Shown here piece after piece: positions 38,375 to 46,706 of a DNA stretch of 64,000 nt. This DNA is from Colwellia sp. (lineage in GTDB: Bacteria; Pseudomonadota; Gammaproteobacteria; Enterobacterales; Alteromonadaceae). Positions within the stretch are counted from its first letter, which is position 1, and each line of letters opens with the position of its first letter. Below the pieces are notes generated by a model. It was not told where the DNA came from and searched no databases. It saw only the letters and a program-made list of their open reading frames with translations. Where the stretch lies: NCBI GenBank assembly GCA_020630795.1, contig JAHDIK010000007.1, positions 81,170 through 145,169 on the forward strand, in the 5' to 3' direction. The translations under genes were made by a program, and so were the position numbers.

Positions 38375-38722
38375 TTACACACCCCACACAATAATGAATC
38401 CCGCTGCTAAATATCCAAGCAACGTGATAGAAAAAATAAACTGTAATAAACCACGGAAAAGAGCGGGCTTAATGTAATCAGATAAAACTTGCCATACGCC
38501 AATCCATGCATGAGCTACTAGAGCTAGAATTGCAAGTAACGTAAATACTTTAACTGACATGCAAGAGAAGAAGTCACGCCACACATCGTAAGTAACCTCA
38601 GGAGTCACCACGAAAAATCCAGCTAAGAAAATAGTGTATAAAGCAAGAATTACAGCACTTGCTCTAAGTAATATAAAATCGTGTACGCCACTACGGCCTA
38701 CTGTTGCTGCGTTATTTACCAT
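38375..38722 (-). CDS. sdhD: Succinate dehydrogenase membrane anchor subunit SdhD
   Basis: With ATG at 38722 (MVNNAATVGRSGVHDFILLRASA) the protein has 115 residues and three membrane spans. RASA near the first span and HAWIGVWQVLSDYIKP, with the heme-ligand-region His and the quinone-site Asp-Tyr, are diagnostic. AGGAG stands 7 bases upstream. An earlier in-frame start at 38758 would run deep into sdhC and lacks an SD. The start overlaps the sdhC stop by 7 bases. Confidence 0.95.
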   Translation of the reverse strand: MVNNAATVGRSGVHDFILLRASAVILALYTIFLAGFFVVTPEVTYDVWRDFFSCMSVKVFTLLAILALVAHAWIGVWQVLSDYIKPALFRGLLQFIFSITLLGYLAAGFIIVWGV

Positions 38723-39090
38723 AACCAAACTCCTACAACAATCGTTAATACAAGCCATGCGCTAATAATAAACTTAGCACTTGCATTCCCTGAAGCTAGC
38801 TCTTCGAAATGGCCCATGTCCATTAACAAATGACGTATCCCACCTAATAAGTGGTAAACCAGCGCAGAAAGAATTCCAAATAGGATAAATTTGAAGAAGA
38901 AACCATCAAGCGTTTCTTGAAGTTGTTCAAAACCTTCAGCAGAAGATAAAGATAAAGAAAGTGTCCACAACAATATACCAATAGCAAATACCATAATTAC
39001 ACCCGAGATACGGTGTAAAATAGAAGCATTAGCTGCTGGGTGCATTTTTATTGTAGTCAGATCTAGGTTTACAGGACGTTGTTTTTTCAC
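38716..39090 (-). CDS. sdhC: Succinate dehydrogenase cytochrome b556 subunit SdhC
   Basis: The 124-residue membrane subunit has RPVNLDLTTIKMHPAANASILHRISGVIM at its start, which includes the conserved SILHRISG quinone-site segment, and the heme His in HLLGGIRHLLMD. There are three membrane spans. It is the first gene of sdhCDAB and is divergent from gltA across a 396-base region, as in E. coli. Confidence 0.96.
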   Translation of the reverse strand: MKKQRPVNLDLTTIKMHPAANASILHRISGVIMVFAIGILLWTLSLSLSSAEGFEQLQETLDGFFFKFILFGILSALVYHLLGGIRHLLMDMGHFEELASGNASAKFIISAWLVLTIVVGVWLW

Positions 39091-39486
39091 GATTGTTGCC
39101 TAAGGAGCTCTTAGAGCTTTCAACTTGTTTTCTTTGCCATATTGTTAATTACACAACATGACCCCCCAACGATCTTAGTCAATATTTTTCAACTTACCTA
39201 AAAATTGTAAAACATCACAAATTAGATCAAGTTGATTATATAGACGATAATACTTAATTACAATTTTCTTAAAAGAGCATTCTCTTGCTATTTTAAAGGC
39301 TTATGACTAATTTTTAGGCATTAGCACATTTTGGGCGCAGAATGCACCAAATTGGAATTTTGCTCCTTTAGAATGGGTTTGACTTAGAGGGGGTGTTATG
39401 AAGTAGAATATGGTCAGTTTTATATTCACAAAAACTGACTAAATCTTAGTTTTTCCAGATAAACGAAATTAATAGGGGATGAACAT
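39091..39486. promoter_or_regulatory. Divergent control region of sdhCDAB and gltA
   Basis: This 396-base AT-rich region must hold the promoters of both TCA operons. A perfect 9-bp inverted repeat (GTCAGTTTT, 39413-39421, with 39431-39439) is 48 bases before the gltA ATG and could be an operator or a leader hairpin. TTGACT at 39379-39384 is a possible -35 for gltA, but the nearest -10 candidates have poor spacing. I found no exact FNR or CRP consensus site. Confidence 0.6.
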
Positions 39487-40767
39487 ATGGCTGAATCAAA
39501 GGCCTCTCTAAGTATCGACGGCAAAGAAATTGCTGAACTACCAATTATTAGCGGTAGTGCAGGAAACGACGTAATAGACATCCGAACATTAGGTAGCAGT
39601 GGTTACTTCACATACGACCCAGGCTTTTTAGCAACCGCTTCTTGTGAGTCTTCAATTACCTTTATTGACGGCGGAAAAGGTGTTTTACAACACCGTGGAT
39701 ACGCTATTGATAGTTTAGCAAAAGAAGCTGATTATCTTGAAGTTTGTTATATCCTTTTGAATGGTAAAGCGCCTTCAAAAAGCGAATACGAAGACTTTGC
39801 CAACGTTATTACAAATCACACGTTAGTACATGAAAAGTTAGTACATTTTTTCCAAGGTTTCTTACCTGATGCTCACCCAATGGCTATGCTTTGTGGTGTT
39901 GTAGGTGCACTATCTTCTTTCTACCATGATGATTTAGATATTACTCAACCTGACCAACGTATGCGCTGTGCGCACCGCTTAATTGCGAAGATGCCAACAA
40001 TCGCAGCAATGGCATACAAATACAATATTGGTCAACCATTTGTATACCCACGTAACGATTTATCTTACGCAGAAAACTTCTTACACATGATGTTTTCAGT
40101 TCCTGCTGAAGAGTATAAAGTAAACCCTGTTGCAGCTAAAGCAATGGACCGTATATTCACGTTACATGCTGATCACGAACAAAATGCTTCTACTTCAACA
40201 GTAAGACTAGCAGGTTCATCTGGTGCTAACCCTTATGCTTGTATCGCTGCAGGTGTAGCGTCTTTATGGGGACCAGCTCACGGTGGCGCTAACGAAGCGT
40301 GTTTAACAATGCTAGAAGAGATTGGCGATGTTTCTCGTGTAGACGAGTTTGTAGCAAGAGCTAAAGATAAAGCTGACCCATTCCGCTTAATGGGCTTTGG
40401 TCACCGTGTATACAAAAACTTCGACCCTCGCGCTACAGTAATGCGTGAAACGTGTCATGAAGTATTAAAAGAGTTAGGTATTAAAGATCCATTATTAGAC
40501 GTTGCTATGGCGTTAGAGAAAGTGGCTTTAGAAGACCCTTACTTCATTGAGAAGAAACTATACCCTAACGTTGACTTCTACTCAGGTATCATCTTGAAAG
40601 CATTAGGAATCCCTACAAGTATGTTCACTGTAATTTTTGCAATGTCTCGTACTGTTGGTTGGATTTCTCATTGGGATGAGATGTTATCTCAACCTGGTCA
40701 AAAAATTGGTCGTCCTCGCCAATTATATACAGGTGAAATTAACAGAGAATTTGTTCCATTAAAGTAG
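39487..40767 (+). CDS. gltA: Citrate synthase
   Basis: The 426-residue type II (hexameric, gammaproteobacterial) enzyme condenses acetyl-CoA and oxaloacetate. Catalytic segments are [25 protein letters not shown] and [14 protein letters not shown]; the C-terminal [23 protein letters not shown] holds the final active-site region. The N-terminal domain has the beta-rich section of NADH-regulated enzymes. GGGGATGAACAT precedes the ATG. It is divergent from sdhC. Confidence 0.97.
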   Translation: MAESKASLSIDGKEIAELPIISGSAGNDVIDIRTLGSSGYFTYDPGFLATASCESSITFIDGGKGVLQHRGYAIDSLAKEADYLEVCYILLNGKAPSKSEYEDFANVITNHTLVHEKLVHFFQGFLPDAHPMAMLCGVVGALSSFYHDDLDITQPDQRMRCAHRLIAKMPTIAAMAYKYNIGQPFVYPRNDLSYAENFLHMMFSVPAEEYKVNPVAAKAMDRIFTLHADHEQNASTSTVRLAGSSGANPYACIAAGVASLWGPAHGGANEACLTMLEEIGDVSRVDEFVARAKDKADPFRLMGFGHRVYKNFDPRATVMRETCHEVLKELGIKDPLLDVAMALEKVALEDPYFIEKKLYPNVDFYSGIILKALGIPTSMFTVIFAMSRTVGWISHWDEMLSQPGQKIGRPRQLYTGEINREFVPLK

Positions 40768-40790
40768 TAACAAACACTTTGTAGTATTAA

Positions 40791-40816
40791 AAAGGCAGCT
40801 TTTAGCTGCCTTTTTT
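40791..40816 (+). terminator. Terminator of gltA
   Basis: A 10-bp stem AAAGGCAGCT (40791-40800) with loop TTT and its complement (40804-40813), then T residues. Confidence 0.9.
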
Positions 40817-41410
40817 GGTGCATCACTGCTAAATATTTATTCAATTGTATAAAAATCTGTTCAAAAAATAGAGTTTTTACTCGCCAAGGTATTTTTGTAT
40901 TAAATATTTACTATTCACAAAGTAAATATAAACGTAAAAAAATAAAAAAAATATGTATAATTAGCCTACAAATTTCATGATAATTTAATTATTTTTTTTT
41001 GAATTACGTATTCATAATGTAACTTTTCATAAAAGCGACACTTTTTTATTAGACTAATGTCTAACAAAATTTAGTGAAAAAATTGATCTAAATGCTGTTT
41101 TTAACAAAAATTTTAGAAAATTTATGCCCGTTAACCCTCTTTTCCATCTAAAACTACCACTAAACTTTCATTACATTTAATAAAGTAGATTTATATATGT
41201 AATAAATTTCACGTAATTTGATTAAACCTCACCTCTCCGTCATTAACTTTATTGATTTAAACTACGTTTATATAATGCAAATGAATATCCGAACTCCACG
41301 TTTTTATTTCAATAGCCAGTGCAAATGAGTAGTAATTAAATCTAATTTTAGACTACTGAAAACAACTTAGACTGGTATAATTTACTCATGTTTTTTAATA
41401 ACGTGTAGAT
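40817..41410. other. 594-base AT-rich gene-free spacer between gltA and tcdA
   Basis: No open frame with an SD and no RNA gene is recognisable. Visible structure is limited to a small perfect inverted repeat TTAGAC-TAAT-GTCTAA (41049-41064), long A/T homopolymer runs near 40938-41000, and the tcdA promoter candidate at the right end. Confidence 0.5.
41347..41381 (+). promoter_or_regulatory. Candidate promoter of tcdA
   Basis: TATAAT at 41376-41381 carries an extended TGG (-10 type TGn) and stands 29 bases before the ATG. TTTAGACTACTG ends 17 bases upstream (41347-41358), the same placement as before sucCD. No consensus -35. Confidence 0.5.
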
Positions 41411-42196
41411 ATGTCAGATTATAAGTTAAGGTTTGGTGGTATAAGTAGGCTTTATGGCAACCAAGGTGCAGAAGTTTTACAAAACTCACATTTTTGTGTA
41501 ATTGGAATTGGTGGCGTTGGCTCATGGGCCGCAGAAGCATTAGCTCGCAATGGGGTTGGTGAAATTACGTTAATTGATCTAGATGATATATGCATTACTA
41601 ACATTAATAGGCAAATACACGCATTAACCCACACGGTTGGGTTAAGTAAAGTTGACGTAATGTCAGAGCGGATTAAAGACATTAACCCTGAGTGCAAAGT
41701 AAATGTAGTTGAAGACTTTGTGACAACAGAAAACTTACATGATCTACTTTCGCAACGTTTTGATTACGTGATTGACGCTATTGATTCTGTCAATATTAAA
41801 ACGAAAATAATTGCTTATTGTAAGCGTAATAAGTTACCCATTATTACGATTGGTGGTGCAGGTGGACAAACTGACCCAACTCAAATTCAAATAAGTGATT
41901 TAAGCCAAACATATCAAGATCCATTATTAGCCAAGGTAAGAAATCAGCTCAGACGTGAACACAATTTTTCTCGTAATGTAAAAAGACGTTTCTCCATTGA
42001 TGCTATATTCTCAACTGAACAACTAATGTACCCAGACAGCGAGGGTAATGTTTGTCATCAGAAACCAGCTCAAGACGGCGCTATGAAACTTGATTGTAGC
42101 AGCGGTTTTGGAGCAACAACCCACGTAACGGCTACATTTGCTTTTTTTGCGGTAAGTCGCTCGATAAAAAAATTACTGAATAAAAAACTCAAATAA
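41411..42196 (+). CDS. tcdA: tRNA threonylcarbamoyladenosine dehydratase
   Basis: The 261-residue E1/ThiF-like enzyme cyclises t6A37 in tRNA to ct6A. It has the nucleotide loop VIGIGGVGSWAAEALARNG (about 30-48), the D-rich segment LIDLDDICITNINRQ, IDAIDSVNIKTK and the conserved GGAGGQTDPT. In E. coli tcdA (csdL) lies near csdA and csdE, whose products support this activity. Here it is convergent with a gene that fuses both, 11 bases apart, which supports the assignment. Confidence 0.95.
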   Translation: MSDYKLRFGGISRLYGNQGAEVLQNSHFCVIGIGGVGSWAAEALARNGVGEITLIDLDDICITNINRQIHALTHTVGLSKVDVMSERIKDINPECKVNVVEDFVTTENLHDLLSQRFDYVIDAIDSVNIKTKIIAYCKRNKLPIITIGGAGGQTDPTQIQISDLSQTYQDPLLAKVRNQLRREHNFSRNVKRRFSIDAIFSTEQLMYPDSEGNVCHQKPAQDGAMKLDCSSGFGATTHVTATFAFFAVSRSIKKLLNKKLK

Positions 42197-42207
42197 CAAG
42201 TATTAGC

Positions 42208-43875
42208 CTATTCTTTCGAGATCGCGTATATCTTTTCTACAATAGCTTTAAGCCCATTCGCTCTTGATGGGCTTAAATGCTGAGTCAATCCTAAACATTC
42301 AAAATAATACTCAACGTCGAACGCTAAAATTTGATCTTTAGTTTTACCGTTAAATGCTGCTAAAACAATACTCAATAAGCCTCGAATAATTTTTGCATCA
42401 CTGTCAGCTTGAAATTGATATAAACCATTATCAACTTTGTAAGATAACCAAGCGCTACTTTCGCATCCTTGAATTAAATTACTTTCGCTTTTAAATGCGC
42501 TATCCATTCGTGGATGATTTTTTCCCATCAACATGATTTCACGATGGCGTGTATCCCACCCTTTTATTGTAGAAAATTGATGAATAATTCGGTCGCTAGC
42601 TTTTTCACTTTTCATCGACTGAGGTGCAATAGAGGCATCTGAAAATGAAGTATAAGATTCACTATTCGAAAAACTATTAAGCGTATCAATTAAGTGGTCA
42701 ACTTCATCAAATGTATTATATCCAGCTAATGAAACTCTAATACAACCATCAAGTCCTAACGATTCCATCAACGGCATCGCGCAATGGTGGCCTGATCTTA
42801 CGGCTATTCCGTGAGCATCCAAATATGTGGCGACATCATGATTATGCTGACTTTCAATAACAAACGAAAAAACTGGTACATGTGGCGACGTTGGATAAAT
42901 AAATTTTAATGACGAAATTTCTAATAACTTTTGATAGCAGTATTTCGTAAGTTCTTCTTCATATGAAAATAATGCTTTTACACTGTTACTTTCTAAAAAT
43001 GATAATGCCGATGAAAACGCGACAATCCCCGAAATATTAGGTGTACCCGCTTCAAACTTAAATGGTAGAGCATTATAAGTAGTGCCTGAAAAGCTAACTT
43101 TTTTTATCATCTCTCCACCACCATGATATGGAGGCATTTTATTTAACAACTCTTTTTTGCCATATAAAACCCCGACTCCTGTAGGGCCATACATTTTATG
43201 AGTTGAAAATAAATAAAAGTCACAATCCAACGCTTGCACATCCACCTGCAGGTGCGCTATTGCCTGAGCTCCATCAACAATCGAAATAACCTTATGTTGC
43301 TTACATAATGAAACAATGTCTTTAACGGGGTTTATTTTACCAATAACATTTGAAACATGAGCGAATGAAACAACTTTAGTTTTTGAACTAATCATTTCTT
43401 TAAGCACATCAAGGTCAAATAAACCTTCATCAGTAAGAGGCACTACACGTAATATAGCCTGTTTATGTTCAGCTAAAATCTGCCAAGGTACTATGTTCGC
43501 ATGATGTTCACTTTGCGATACGATAATTTCATCACCTACGTTGATACACAGATGCCCCAACGATTGACTCAATAAATTAACTGATTCAGTTGTGCCTTTA
43601 GTCCATATAATCTCTTCTAGGTGTTTACTATTTATATACTTGTGAACAAGTTGCCTAGATTGTTCAAATGCTGACGTAGACTTAGCACTAAGTTGATGTG
43701 AGGCTCGATGAACATTTGCATTATACTGTGAGTAATATTCTGCGTACTTATCCAACACTGCTTTAGGTTTTTGTGTGGTTGCTGCATTATCAAAGTAAAC
43801 GATCTCTTTGCTACCTGATTTTTGATCAAAAATTGGAAAATGAGAGCGAAATTTTTCAATATTAAAACGTGACAT
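42208..43875 (-). CDS. csdA: Cysteine desulfurase CsdA fused to sulfur acceptor CsdE/SufE
   Basis: The 555-residue protein is two proteins in one frame. Residues 1 to about 405 are a group II (SufS/CsdA) desulfurase: PLP lysine in STHKMYGPTGVG (about 227) and catalytic Cys in VRSGHHCAMPL (about 365). Residues about 425-555 are a SufE/CsdE domain with the acceptor Cys in LIQGCESSAW (about 471) and the typical RGLLSIVLAAFNGKT helix. A Ser-rich linker of about 20 residues joins them. The fusion would hand persulfide sulfur from one domain to the other. ATG 43875 is chosen over the adjacent TTG. It is convergent with tcdA. Confidence 0.93.
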   Translation of the reverse strand: MSRFNIEKFRSHFPIFDQKSGSKEIVYFDNAATTQKPKAVLDKYAEYYSQYNANVHRASHQLSAKSTSAFEQSRQLVHKYINSKHLEEIIWTKGTTESVNLLSQSLGHLCINVGDEIIVSQSEHHANIVPWQILAEHKQAILRVVPLTDEGLFDLDVLKEMISSKTKVVSFAHVSNVIGKINPVKDIVSLCKQHKVISIVDGAQAIAHLQVDVQALDCDFYLFSTHKMYGPTGVGVLYGKKELLNKMPPYHGGGEMIKKVSFSGTTYNALPFKFEAGTPNISGIVAFSSALSFLESNSVKALFSYEEELTKYCYQKLLEISSLKFIYPTSPHVPVFSFVIESQHNHDVATYLDAHGIAVRSGHHCAMPLMESLGLDGCIRVSLAGYNTFDEVDHLIDTLNSFSNSESYTSFSDASIAPQSMKSEKASDRIIHQFSTIKGWDTRHREIMLMGKNHPRMDSAFKSESNLIQGCESSAWLSYKVDNGLYQFQADSDAKIIRGLLSIVLAAFNGKTKDQILAFDVEYYFECLGLTQHLSPSRANGLKAIVEKIYAISKE

Positions 43876-43974
43876 CAAAGGAACTTATTTAGATCATTAA
43901 ATTGACACGATTATAACGCACAATGACTCCATATTTATATGCTGACTTTGTCAGTTATCTCAATAAGGTAAATC

Positions 43975-44163
43975 ATGAAGTTATATTCTTGGTATAGCAA
44001 AAACTCTACATTTTTTCATAAAGAAAAAACGATAAAAGTAGATCACGGACACAATACCACTTTAAATTTTGAACCGACCAATCAGCCCAAAAATCAATAT
44101 AATAAAACGAATAACTCTACTCTGCTTCACAAACATCCTACCGTACTCAATTTACTGGATTAA
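43975..44163 (+). CDS. Possible small gene, 62 residues, unsupported by homology
   Basis: AAGGTAAATC precedes an ATG (MKLYSWYSKNSTFFHKEK...) in the gap between two minus-strand genes. The product is Asn/His/Lys-rich with no signal or span, and its stop overlaps the stop of the convergent metallopeptidase-like gene. The SD is the only positive evidence. It may be chance. Confidence 0.3.
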   Translation: MKLYSWYSKNSTFFHKEKTIKVDHGHNTTLNFEPTNQPKNQYNKTNNSTLLHKHPTVLNLLD

Positions 44164-45701
44164 AAATCACCCTGTTTAATTTTTTGATATTTAGCGCTAC
44201 CTATACGCTCTCGAGATAATGCGTGAGACAACCACTTCATTCCCTTTAAATCTTGGCCTTTGTTAATTAGTGCTTTGGCGACATTGTAGTGAAAGCTTGG
44301 CATTGAAAACCTGTTAGTATTTTCATGAGTGAGCGCTAGGTAAAGCGACGGGAATGCTTCTTCATTATATTGTAATTGTGTTACATGCAGAATAGGTTTA
44401 TAGGCTTTTGCATTTGCTTGGTGGCAAGTATCTGCTAGATACAAACCTACTCCTAGCTTTTGGCTATTTTGTGTATTAGTCGATATAGATTCAATTGTGT
44501 TGCTGGTATCTAACCGCCATTCATCTTTATTTACTGTGACTAACCTCGGTTTATTGTTAATATGCTTCCACCAGGGAACCTGCTTAGATAATTCGTTAAG
44601 TACACTGTTTTTGTTACCACGAAACGTTGTAGGTAATACGACAACATTATGAGAAAACATGTCAGACTGAGCTGACTGGCAAATACGGTGTTTTTTCGGC
44701 AACGCATATTCATCAACAAACCCTAATAAATGAGATAGCTCATGTGTAAAAACATTAACGTTATCATTTCTATCTAAGTACATTATCCCATTGTTAACGT
44801 TCGCTCCTCCCTGATCTAAAACAAAGCCAACATAACGACTTGTTATAAAGCCACCAAACTTGTCTAAAATAGATTCGTCACACTCTATTGCATTTGATGC
44901 TCCCTCGTTGCAAACCAACCAATGTTTTGGAATATATTTGGGTTGTTCAAAACAGAAAAAAGGGTATAACGCATGACGTTCAGCTTGATGAATAAGTGAT
45001 TCAGCATGCTGTAAATTGTCGAGGTTAGTTGCGAGAAGTTGAACACTATTTTCACAATGAGCGTTGTTTGCGGAAAATTTATTTTGTGAAATTAGCTTTT
45101 GCTGGCCGTTTTGGTTAAAGCTATCAAAAACATTAATTATTTCATAGTGGTCGATAAGCCTTAATAACCTTGATTCACCTAAACGCTTTAACGAGGGTAA
45201 ATTCTGTTTTACGTATTCGATATCACCTTCAATAATGGCAATTTCAACAAGTAAACTGAGTGCTTCTTTATTATTGTGTGTCACCAATAAGGATTTAGCT
45301 TGCTCGTACTTCCCTTGTTCAAAATAATACTCAGCTAACTTTATTGATGCGATGGTCTGATTAAGCTTTATCGCTTTTTTATACCAAAAAATTGCTTTAT
45401 CTGTGTTCTCTTCTATTTGATAAAAACTCGCTAATTTTAATGCATAGCCGCCATCTACAAGAGCAAGCTTTTGAGCATATAAAAGCCAAGAACTCGAGCC
45501 ATACTCTACAGTTGATAACATACGCTTATATGCTTTGGGTAACTTTAACGCTAATGCGATTGAAAGCTCGTTTTCCGAAATATTATTTGTATCAATTGCC
45601 TTATTTAAATAGGTCGACAAAAAAAATGAGCCTGATGGTATGGTTACCATCACGCTCATTATGATTATTGTACAAACGTTAAAAAGAGTTTTTTTATACA
45701 C
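44160..45701 (-). CDS. Membrane-anchored TPR protein with a zinc-metallopeptidase-like HExxH site
   Basis: The 513-residue protein has an N-terminal hydrophobic segment (about 8-30; signal anchor), Sel1/TPR-type helical repeats at about 75-175 (YALKLASFYQIEENTDKAIFWYKKAI and the next unit), and a Cys-containing domain that includes THELSHLLGFVDEY. HELSH at 320-324 followed by Gly and Asp-Glu-Tyr is a zincin-like motif. A short TPR-like end (FHYNVAKALINKGQDLKGMKWLSHAL) closes it. It is 6 bases downstream of nlpI, so the pair is co-transcribed. I do not recognise the family; peptidase activity is inferred from the motif. Confidence 0.75.
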   Translation of the reverse strand: MYKKTLFNVCTIIIMSVMVTIPSGSFFLSTYLNKAIDTNNISENELSIALALKLPKAYKRMLSTVEYGSSSWLLYAQKLALVDGGYALKLASFYQIEENTDKAIFWYKKAIKLNQTIASIKLAEYYFEQGKYEQAKSLLVTHNNKEALSLLVEIAIIEGDIEYVKQNLPSLKRLGESRLLRLIDHYEIINVFDSFNQNGQQKLISQNKFSANNAHCENSVQLLATNLDNLQHAESLIHQAERHALYPFFCFEQPKYIPKHWLVCNEGASNAIECDESILDKFGGFITSRYVGFVLDQGGANVNNGIMYLDRNDNVNVFTHELSHLLGFVDEYALPKKHRICQSAQSDMFSHNVVVLPTTFRGNKNSVLNELSKQVPWWKHINNKPRLVTVNKDEWRLDTSNTIESISTNTQNSQKLGVGLYLADTCHQANAKAYKPILHVTQLQYNEEAFPSLYLALTHENTNRFSMPSFHYNVAKALINKGQDLKGMKWLSHALSRERIGSAKYQKIKQGDF

Positions 45702-45707
45702 GTTACA

Positions 45708-46613
45708 CTATTCAGCTGACACTTCTAACTTTTTCTTACGCATTAAATCTAGTTCTAGCTTTGCATAGCGATGCTCAACAAATTCAAACACATTGGTGCT
45801 TAGCGCAAGTTTAAAAAAGTTAGCTGCCGCGCCTTTTTTACCATGTAATTGATTATATTTACCTAGGTAAAAATACGCCTCACATAATCGGTCGCTCAAC
45901 TCTTTGTTTGTTTTTACATTATGAGTAAGTGCTTGAATAAATGTAGCTTGTGACTGTTTGCCTAGATAGAGATTAATAATACTCTTCGCCCAAGTAGCGT
46001 CACTCACGCTTTCAGCTCTTTTTTCTAAATCGATTTTTGCTTGTACGCTATCTATTTGATTTTCAGCCAAATACAACCACAGTAAACGATAAGGATCATT
46101 TAACTGACCATGATGAAATACTTGAAAATCTTCACGAGCTAAATTAGGTCGACCACCATAATACAAAGCAATACCACGATTTAAGTACGCGTATTCATGT
46201 TCTGGTTGTAAATCTAACGCTGAATCAAACGACTCATACGCTTGATTAAACTCTTGTATTTGCGTGAACTGAATACCGATAAAGTTATATGCATCAACCA
46301 AATCAGGCTTTAATTTTAACGCACGATTAAAATCTAACCTCGCTAATGATCTTAGCCCTACACTGTCGTAAATAACTCCGCGGTCATAAAAAAGTTGGGC
46401 TCTTTGGGCATCAGTAATTTCAGCACGTTGAATAATTTCACTCAAGCGTAAAATAGCAACTTCACTTTTATAGCTTACTGAAACTGGCTCAGCAATAATT
46501 AACTGCCCAATGGCGCTTTCTGGTTGATTACTACTAAGTGATGTACACCCTTGAACGAACAAAAATATACTCAACGATAGAATCTTTAATTTTGACTGCA
46601 CTTTTGACTGCAC
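45708..46613 (-). CDS. nlpI: Lipoprotein NlpI
   Basis: The 301-residue outer-membrane lipoprotein has a lipobox ending VQGC (Cys23) and TPR repeats (RAQLFYDRGVIYDSVGLRSLARLDFNRALKLKPD, AYNFIGIQFTQIQEFNQAYESFDSAL, AYLNRGIALYYGGRPNLAREDF). In E. coli NlpI is an adaptor for the Prc protease and peptidoglycan hydrolases, and lies next to pnp as here. The start is GTG at 46613 with GGAA upstream; the first eight codons contain a 12-bp tandem duplication, so a second GTG at 46601 is also a possible start. Confidence 0.93.
   Translation of the reverse strand: MQSKVQSKLKILSLSIFLFVQGCTSLSSNQPESAIGQLIIAEPVSVSYKSEVAILRLSEIIQRAEITDAQRAQLFYDRGVIYDSVGLRSLARLDFNRALKLKPDLVDAYNFIGIQFTQIQEFNQAYESFDSALDLQPEHEYAYLNRGIALYYGGRPNLAREDFQVFHHGQLNDPYRLLWLYLAENQIDSVQAKIDLEKRAESVSDATWAKSIINLYLGKQSQATFIQALTHNVKTNKELSDRLCEAYFYLGKYNQLHGKKGAAANFFKLALSTNVFEFVEHRYAKLELDLMRKKKLEVSAE
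46590..46613. repeat. 12-bp exact tandem duplication at the start of nlpI
   Basis: TTTTGACTGCAC occurs twice in direct succession (46590-46601 and 46602-46613). On the coding strand each copy reads GTG CAG TCA AAA, so the protein begins with a doubled MQSK/VQSK. It stays in frame. Confidence 0.9.
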
Positions 46614-46706
46614 TAAGTAATTTCCAATTTAACAATTAATAACAGTATATAAAAAAGGGAGCCAATAGGCTCCCTTTTTCTCAGTGAAAATTATTTACCG
46701 TAATAA

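Noticed and set aside
39180-39245. FNR or CRP site in the sdhC-gltA spacer (AGATCAAGTTGATT, TGTAAAACATCACA)
   Set aside because: Both depart from consensus: the first lacks the TTGAT-N4-ATCAA order, and the second has the wrong spacing for TGTGA-N6-TCACA.
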